Source: an uncultured Capnocytophaga sp. (GTDB lineage Bacteria > Bacteroidota > Bacteroidia > Flavobacteriales > Flavobacteriaceae). From it: a DNA stretch of 24,648 nucleotides. Position numbers and translations under genes: made by a program. Positions within the stretch are counted from its first letter, which is position 1. Each line of letters begins with the position of its first letter. Where the stretch lies: contig NZ_CALHGG010000053.1 of assembly GCF_938029845.1 (NCBI RefSeq), positions 1-24,648 of the forward strand. Direction: 5' to 3'. This document shows positions 20,405 to 24,648 of this stretch, piece after piece. A model generated the notes under the pieces. The model ran no database searches, had not been told where the DNA came from, and was given only the letters and a program-made list of their open reading frames with translations.

Positions 20405-23395
20405 ATGACATATAGAACATTACCCCTGTTGGCTTTACTACTCTTTACAGGCTCCCTATGGGCACAGCGTACAGCACGCTATACGGATAAGGATGCTCGT
20501 TTGCAGAAAGCCCGCTCGCTCTACCAACAACAGCAATATAAGGCCGCCCAACATCTTTTCAAGCAAGAGCTTTCCAAGGCTACTACTTTGTCCGATAAGG
20601 AATTGTGTAGCTACTATATTGCTTCGGCAGCTATTCGCCTAAGGCAATCGGGAGCGGACAGACTTATGACACAATACTTGAAGGATTATCCTACTTCTTC
20701 CTATGCTGCCCAAGCCAACCTTGAGGTAGGGGATTACTATTTTGACAAAGGAGATACCAAAACGGCTATTCTATGGTATGACAAGGTGGAAATACCTACT
20801 CTCTCAAACAAGCAAAAAGAAAAATTTGATTTCCAATACGGATATGCTCTTTTTGCTCACGGAGACAAGGAAACGGCTCAGCAATATCTTTCTCAAGTGA
20901 AGAACTCCAAAGAATATGGGAAGAAAGCAGCTTACTATCTAGGGTATATTGCCTATGATGCCGATGATTATCAAAAGGCTAATGACTTTTTCCAACAAGT
21001 GGGTGAGGAAAAAGAACTTAATAAAAATCTGTCCTATTATCAGGCAGATATGAACTTCAAGCAAGGTAATTTTCAAAAAGCCTTGCAGGAGGGGCTTCTA
21101 CAGTTGGAAAAGACCAATAACCCTCAGTACCGTTCTCAGATTAACAAGATTATAGGGGAGAGTTATTTCAACCTTAAGGAATACACCAAAGCCATTCCTT
21201 ACTTGGAGGCTTACAAGGGGAAGAATGGAGCTTATACCAATACAGACCTCTATTACCTAGGGTTTGCCTACTACAAGCAAGGGGAGTACCAAAAGGCTAT
21301 AGGTCAGTTCAATCGCATTATCAATGGCAAGAATGAGGTGGCACAGAATGCCTATTACCACTTGGCACAGTGTTACCTAAAAACAGACCAAAAGCAACAG
21401 GCGCTCAATGCCTTTCGCAACGCCTATCAGATGAATTTTGTTCCTGCCATAAAGCAGGATGCACACCTGAACTATGCTTGCCTGAGTTATGATATAGGTA
21501 ATGCTTACGAATCCACTCCTAAGGTGATTCAATCCTATATAGATACCTATCCCAATAGCCATACCGAGGAGCTTAAAGGTCTTTTGGTGGATTCTTATAT
21601 CACCTCAGGAGGTTATCGTGAGGCATTGGATTTGTTAGAGAAATCCGCTACGGCAGATCCTAAGATACACCAGCGAGTAGCTTTCTTATATGCTATGCAG
21701 CTCTATGGTGATGGTAATTTCAAGGAGGCATTGCCCTACTTTGGGCAAGCAAAAAAGAGCAAGGCCGATGCAGCTCTTCAGGCAAGGGCTACTTATTGGA
21801 GTGGGGAGACAGCGTACCAGTTACACCATTACCCAGAAGCTCAAAAGGATTTTCAGGATTTCCTTCAGTTGGGGCAAACCTCTCTTGCAGAGTATCCCAA
21901 AGCACTCTATGGATTGGCTTATGCATTCTTTAATCAGAAAAAATATGCTGAAGCAGCAGAATATTTTACCAAATATATAGAAACGCACCCTGAATCCTTA
22001 CGCCTTTCCGATGCTTACCTACGCTTGGGGGATTGTAACTTCGCGATAGGGAAATATTGGCCTGCTATGGAGGCTTATGACAAGGTAATTGCAGCTAAAG
22101 CCACCAATACTGATTATGCAGCGTTCCAAAAGGCTATTAGCTATGGTATAGTGGATAGGGTGCCTAAGAAGATAGAAGCACTCAATGACTTTATCAAGGA
22201 TTATCCTCAGTCCAATCTCAGGGAGGATGCACTTTACGAATTGGCCAATACCTATGTGAATCAAGGAAAACCTGAGAAAGCCTCAGAACTCTATAATACA
22301 CTACAAACCCAGTATAAGGATGGAACCTATACAGTACGTGCCATGCTCCGAGAAGGTCTTATGCTCTATAACAAAAATGAAAATGAAAAGGCCTTGGCTA
22401 TGTTCAAGAAAATTACAGAGAAATATCCTTCCTCTCCTGAAGCCTTACAGGCGGTAAGTACAGCTAAGAATATCTATGCCGAACAAGGAAAAATGGAGGA
22501 ATATGCCGCTTGGGCTAAGGGCTTAGGTTACGTGAAGGTTTCCGATAGTGAACTCGATAGCGCCGCCTTTGATGCCGCCGAACGCCTCTATGTACAGAAT
22601 AAAAAGCAGGAGGCTAAGCCAGCTTTGGAGAAATATCTGAAGGATTACCCCAAGGGAGCCAACGCCTCTCAAGCACGCTTCTACTTGGCACAGCTTTATT
22701 TTGAGGATAACCAAAAGGACAAAGCCCGCCCTCTCTATGAAAAAATACTTCAGGAAGCCCGCAATGAATATACCGAACAAGTACTCTTGAGGCTTAGCCA
22801 TATTTACTTAGAAAAGGAGGAGACAGAGAAAGTACTTCCTTTGCTTAAGGAACTAGAAAGTACCTCACCTGTATTACAGAATGTCATATTTGCGCGCTCT
22901 AACCTGATGAGAAGCTTCTACAAGCAGAAAGATTACCCTCAAGCGATAGCCTATGCCCAAAAAATATTGGCAGAGAAAGCAGCTGAGGAGCGCCTTAAGA
23001 GTGATGCCCATGTGATTTTGGCACGGGCTTATATGGCAACAGGGGCAGAGGCGGAAGCAGAGAAGGAGTACGCTCTGTTGCGTAAGAGTGCTACCGATGC
23101 CCTTATGGCGGAAGCGCTTTATTATGATGCTTACTTTAAGAACAAAGCCAAACAGTACAAGAAATCCAATGAAGTGGTACAGAAATTGGCGAAGGAATAT
23201 GGAGGGTATAAGGAGTTTGCTGCTAAGGGATTGGTCTTAATGGCTAAGAACTTCCACGGACTCAATGATCAATATCAGGCCAACTATATTCTCAATAGCG
23301 TATTGGAGAACTTCAAGGACTACCCAGAGGTGATTTCACAAGCCCAAGAAGCTATGAAATTGATAAAAACAAATGAAAAGAAATCTAACAAATAA
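20405..23395 (+). CDS. Large periplasmic tetratricopeptide-repeat protein
   Basis: The 996-residue protein has a signal peptide (cut near LWA/Q, about residue 20) and is then almost wholly helical TPR units from about residue 30 to the end. Repeats such as ALYGLAYAFFNQKKYAEAAE, TDLYYLGFAYYKQGEYQKAI and ANTYVNQGKPEKASELYN follow the TPR pattern of small and large residues. There is no catalytic motif. It should act as a periplasmic scaffold or adaptor; many such proteins help build or dock to outer-membrane machinery. Its stop lies 3 nt before the start of the outer-membrane barrel gene, so the two are probably co-translated partners. No gene symbol fits with confidence. Confidence 0.9.
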   Translation: MTYRTLPLLALLLFTGSLWAQRTARYTDKDARLQKARSLYQQQQYKAAQHLFKQELSKATTLSDKELCSYYIASAAIRLRQSGADRLMTQYLKDYPTSSYAAQANLEVGDYYFDKGDTKTAILWYDKVEIPTLSNKQKEKFDFQYGYALFAHGDKETAQQYLSQVKNSKEYGKKAAYYLGYIAYDADDYQKANDFFQQVGEEKELNKNLSYYQADMNFKQGNFQKALQEGLLQLEKTNNPQYRSQINKIIGESYFNLKEYTKAIPYLEAYKGKNGAYTNTDLYYLGFAYYKQGEYQKAIGQFNRIINGKNEVAQNAYYHLAQCYLKTDQKQQALNAFRNAYQMNFVPAIKQDAHLNYACLSYDIGNAYESTPKVIQSYIDTYPNSHTEELKGLLVDSYITSGGYREALDLLEKSATADPKIHQRVAFLYAMQLYGDGNFKEALPYFGQAKKSKADAALQARATYWSGETAYQLHHYPEAQKDFQDFLQLGQTSLAEYPKALYGLAYAFFNQKKYAEAAEYFTKYIETHPESLRLSDAYLRLGDCNFAIGKYWPAMEAYDKVIAAKATNTDYAAFQKAISYGIVDRVPKKIEALNDFIKDYPQSNLREDALYELANTYVNQGKPEKASELYNTLQTQYKDGTYTVRAMLREGLMLYNKNENEKALAMFKKITEKYPSSPEALQAVSTAKNIYAEQGKMEEYAAWAKGLGYVKVSDSELDSAAFDAAERLYVQNKKQEAKPALEKYLKDYPKGANASQARFYLAQLYFEDNQKDKARPLYEKILQEARNEYTEQVLLRLSHIYLEKEETEKVLPLLKELESTSPVLQNVIFARSNLMRSFYKQKDYPQAIAYAQKILAEKAAEERLKSDAHVILARAYMATGAEAEAEKEYALLRKSATDALMAEALYYDAYFKNKAKQYKKSNEVVQKLAKEYGGYKEFAAKGLVLMAKNFHGLNDQYQANYILNSVLENFKDYPEVISQAQEAMKLIKTNEKKSNK

Positions 23396-23398
23396 TTG

Positions 23399-24648
23399 AT
23401 GATGAAAGTATTATATAATATATCTGTTCTTTCGCTTACGCTTTTTGCTGCAGTGGCTCATGCACAGGACAAGTTGGGTACTATCTCGGTGGATATCGTG
23501 AAACCCTATACCCCTACCATAGCCGATGTACAAAAGGCAGCGGAGGAGACCCCAAAGAAAGATAGTATTACAGTAGCCAAAAAACAGGTTACTTATTCCT
23601 CACAGTCTATTCCTGTGGCCTCTACCTTTGTACCAGAAAAGGGAAAGGCAGTACGTATCCCCGTTACAGCTGCTAAAGATAGCCTTTATCAGTCCTATGT
23701 AGCCTTGGCAGGAGGTAATTATGCTTCCATATACGGAGATGCTTTCCTTTCGATACCTTTTACAGCTACTTCCGATTTGTCTGTGGATTTTACGCACCAC
23801 TCCTCTCAGGACAATGTAAAAGAAGTAGAGACAGATAGTAATTTTTCTCATATCCAAGCACAAGCAACTTATGGCTATTGGGGACAAGCCTACCAATATA
23901 GTCTTTCAGCCAATGTAGTACATAGGCTTTCTCATTGGTATGGAGTGGAGGATAAGACACTACTGCCTATCTCAGAGTCTCTTAGACAAAATTACCTCAC
24001 AGGAGGAATAGCAGGAGACTTTTCCATGACTAAGGGAATCTTCGAAGGGGTAGATTTCTTTGTACAAGGAGCCAAAGATGATTTCAAAAGTGGAGAGATA
24101 CAGCTCAAGCTGCGTCCTTCTTTCAGGGTTGCTTTCAACGAAGGGAAAACTCTCTATATAAAAACCGATGTGGATTATCTACAAGGAGGTTTTGATCGTG
24201 CTTTTGCCTCCCCTCTTGAGATTACTTATAAGTCAGCATTCTTAGGTATAAGACCTGCTTATGTGCGCTCTTCTGCTAATTATAGTCTTAGGCTCGGAAT
24301 GGGGGCTTATTATGCTAAGGAGAACAACGGAGAGGGAGGGAAGATTAAGGTTTTCCCTGATATAGAACTTTCCTACAATGTAGCAGGAAAAAGTCTTATA
24401 CCTTATGGAGGGATTACAGGTAATCTGGAACAGCTGACTTACCGAGAGCAATCTTTTGAAAATCCATATCTTTCTCCTACTCAACACCTACGTCCTACTT
24501 ATACCCCTTACGATATATTTGCAGGGATTAGGGGGGCACTTTTTCAGGGATTCTCTTATGATCTCAAGGCTTTCTATACACGTATAGAACAGATGCCTAT
24601 GTATCAGGCTAATGAAAAATATACTCTTGCCGATCGTAAGCCTTATCA
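23399..24648 (+). CDS. Outer-membrane beta-barrel protein, 5' part (cut by window end)
   Basis: An open frame of 416 codons runs to the window edge without a stop. ATG codons at 23399 and 23402 are both possible starts. A signal peptide ends near AHA/QDK (about residue 23). A Pro/Lys-rich stretch of about 70 residues follows (ISVDIVKPYTPTIADVQKA, TYSSQSIPVASTFVPEK). After that come alternating aromatic/polar strands typical of an outer-membrane barrel (for example VDFTHHSS, YQYSLSANVVHRLSHWYG, LFQGFSYDLKAFYTRIE). I see no TonB plug domain or carboxypeptidase-like N-domain in this part, although such Bacteroidota proteins are often labelled TonB-dependent receptor. It is tightly linked to the TPR gene. 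Confidence 0.82.
   Translation, partial: MMKVLYNISVLSLTLFAAVAHAQDKLGTISVDIVKPYTPTIADVQKAAEETPKKDSITVAKKQVTYSSQSIPVASTFVPEKGKAVRIPVTAAKDSLYQSYVALAGGNYASIYGDAFLSIPFTATSDLSVDFTHHSSQDNVKEVETDSNFSHIQAQATYGYWGQAYQYSLSANVVHRLSHWYGVEDKTLLPISESLRQNYLTGGIAGDFSMTKGIFEGVDFFVQGAKDDFKSGEIQLKLRPSFRVAFNEGKTLYIKTDVDYLQGGFDRAFASPLEITYKSAFLGIRPAYVRSSANYSLRLGMGAYYAKENNGEGGKIKVFPDIELSYNVAGKSLIPYGGITGNLEQLTYREQSFENPYLSPTQHLRPTYTPYDIFAGIRGALFQGFSYDLKAFYTRIEQMPMYQANEKYTLADRKPY

Overview
The window looks like chromosome from a Flavobacteriaceae member of the Bacteroidota, most likely Capnocytophaga. Many genes are preceded by the Bacteroidota -7 element TAnnTTTG and have no clear Shine-Dalgarno sequence. Several families are typical of the phylum: a dihydroorotase with DDQVHFREPG, a YwfO-like HD phosphohydrolase, and a large TPR protein paired with a plugless outer-membrane barrel. 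The genus is an inference from gene content, not a database match. I saw no rRNA, tRNA, CRISPR array, transposase or integrase, and no gene-free gap exceeds 300 bases.

Layout. 127-2204 (+): a small cysteine-rich protein with its own terminator, then rsgA and aroE. 2233-3294 (-): a secreted MsrA-MsrB fusion. 3503-5863 (-): a small membrane protein and two tandem class C acid phosphatases of the e(P4) family. 6013-8829 (+): a Crp/Fnr-type regulator, a TolC-family outer-membrane efflux gene broken by one in-frame amber codon, and an L,D-transpeptidase-like probable lipoprotein. 8896-15670 (-), read from right to left: an HD phosphohydrolase, folE, a PcrA/UvrD helicase, a DUF4291 protein, a secreted protein of unknown function, and a 3' fragment of a second DUF4291 gene. 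15892-24648 (+): pyrC, three small A+T-rich secreted-protein genes (two full paralogues and one chimera), a PaaE-like ferredoxin reductase, a 996-residue TPR protein and the start of an outer-membrane beta-barrel gene that runs off the window.

How the parts relate. Most of the window is housekeeping: ribosome maturation, the shikimate, pyrimidine and folate/pterin pathways, methionine repair and DNA repair. The cell-envelope genes are the phosphatases, efflux channel, L,D-transpeptidase, TPR protein and barrel. Two spots show recent rearrangement. At 8886-10842 a 181-bp direct repeat brackets one secreted-protein gene. At 18073-19132 a 161-bp direct repeat gives two genes nearly the same 5' end with unrelated 3' ends.

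A further pattern is not captured by gene calls. At least six gene boundaries carry degenerate tracts with a 7-base period (AGTGAAT/CACTATT-like or AGTTGTT/AGTGATT-like units). Several overlap stop codons and several fold into hairpins. I did not find a convincing new defence or biosynthetic system. The strongest leads are the two duplication loci, the heptamer tracts and the diverged phosphatase pair.
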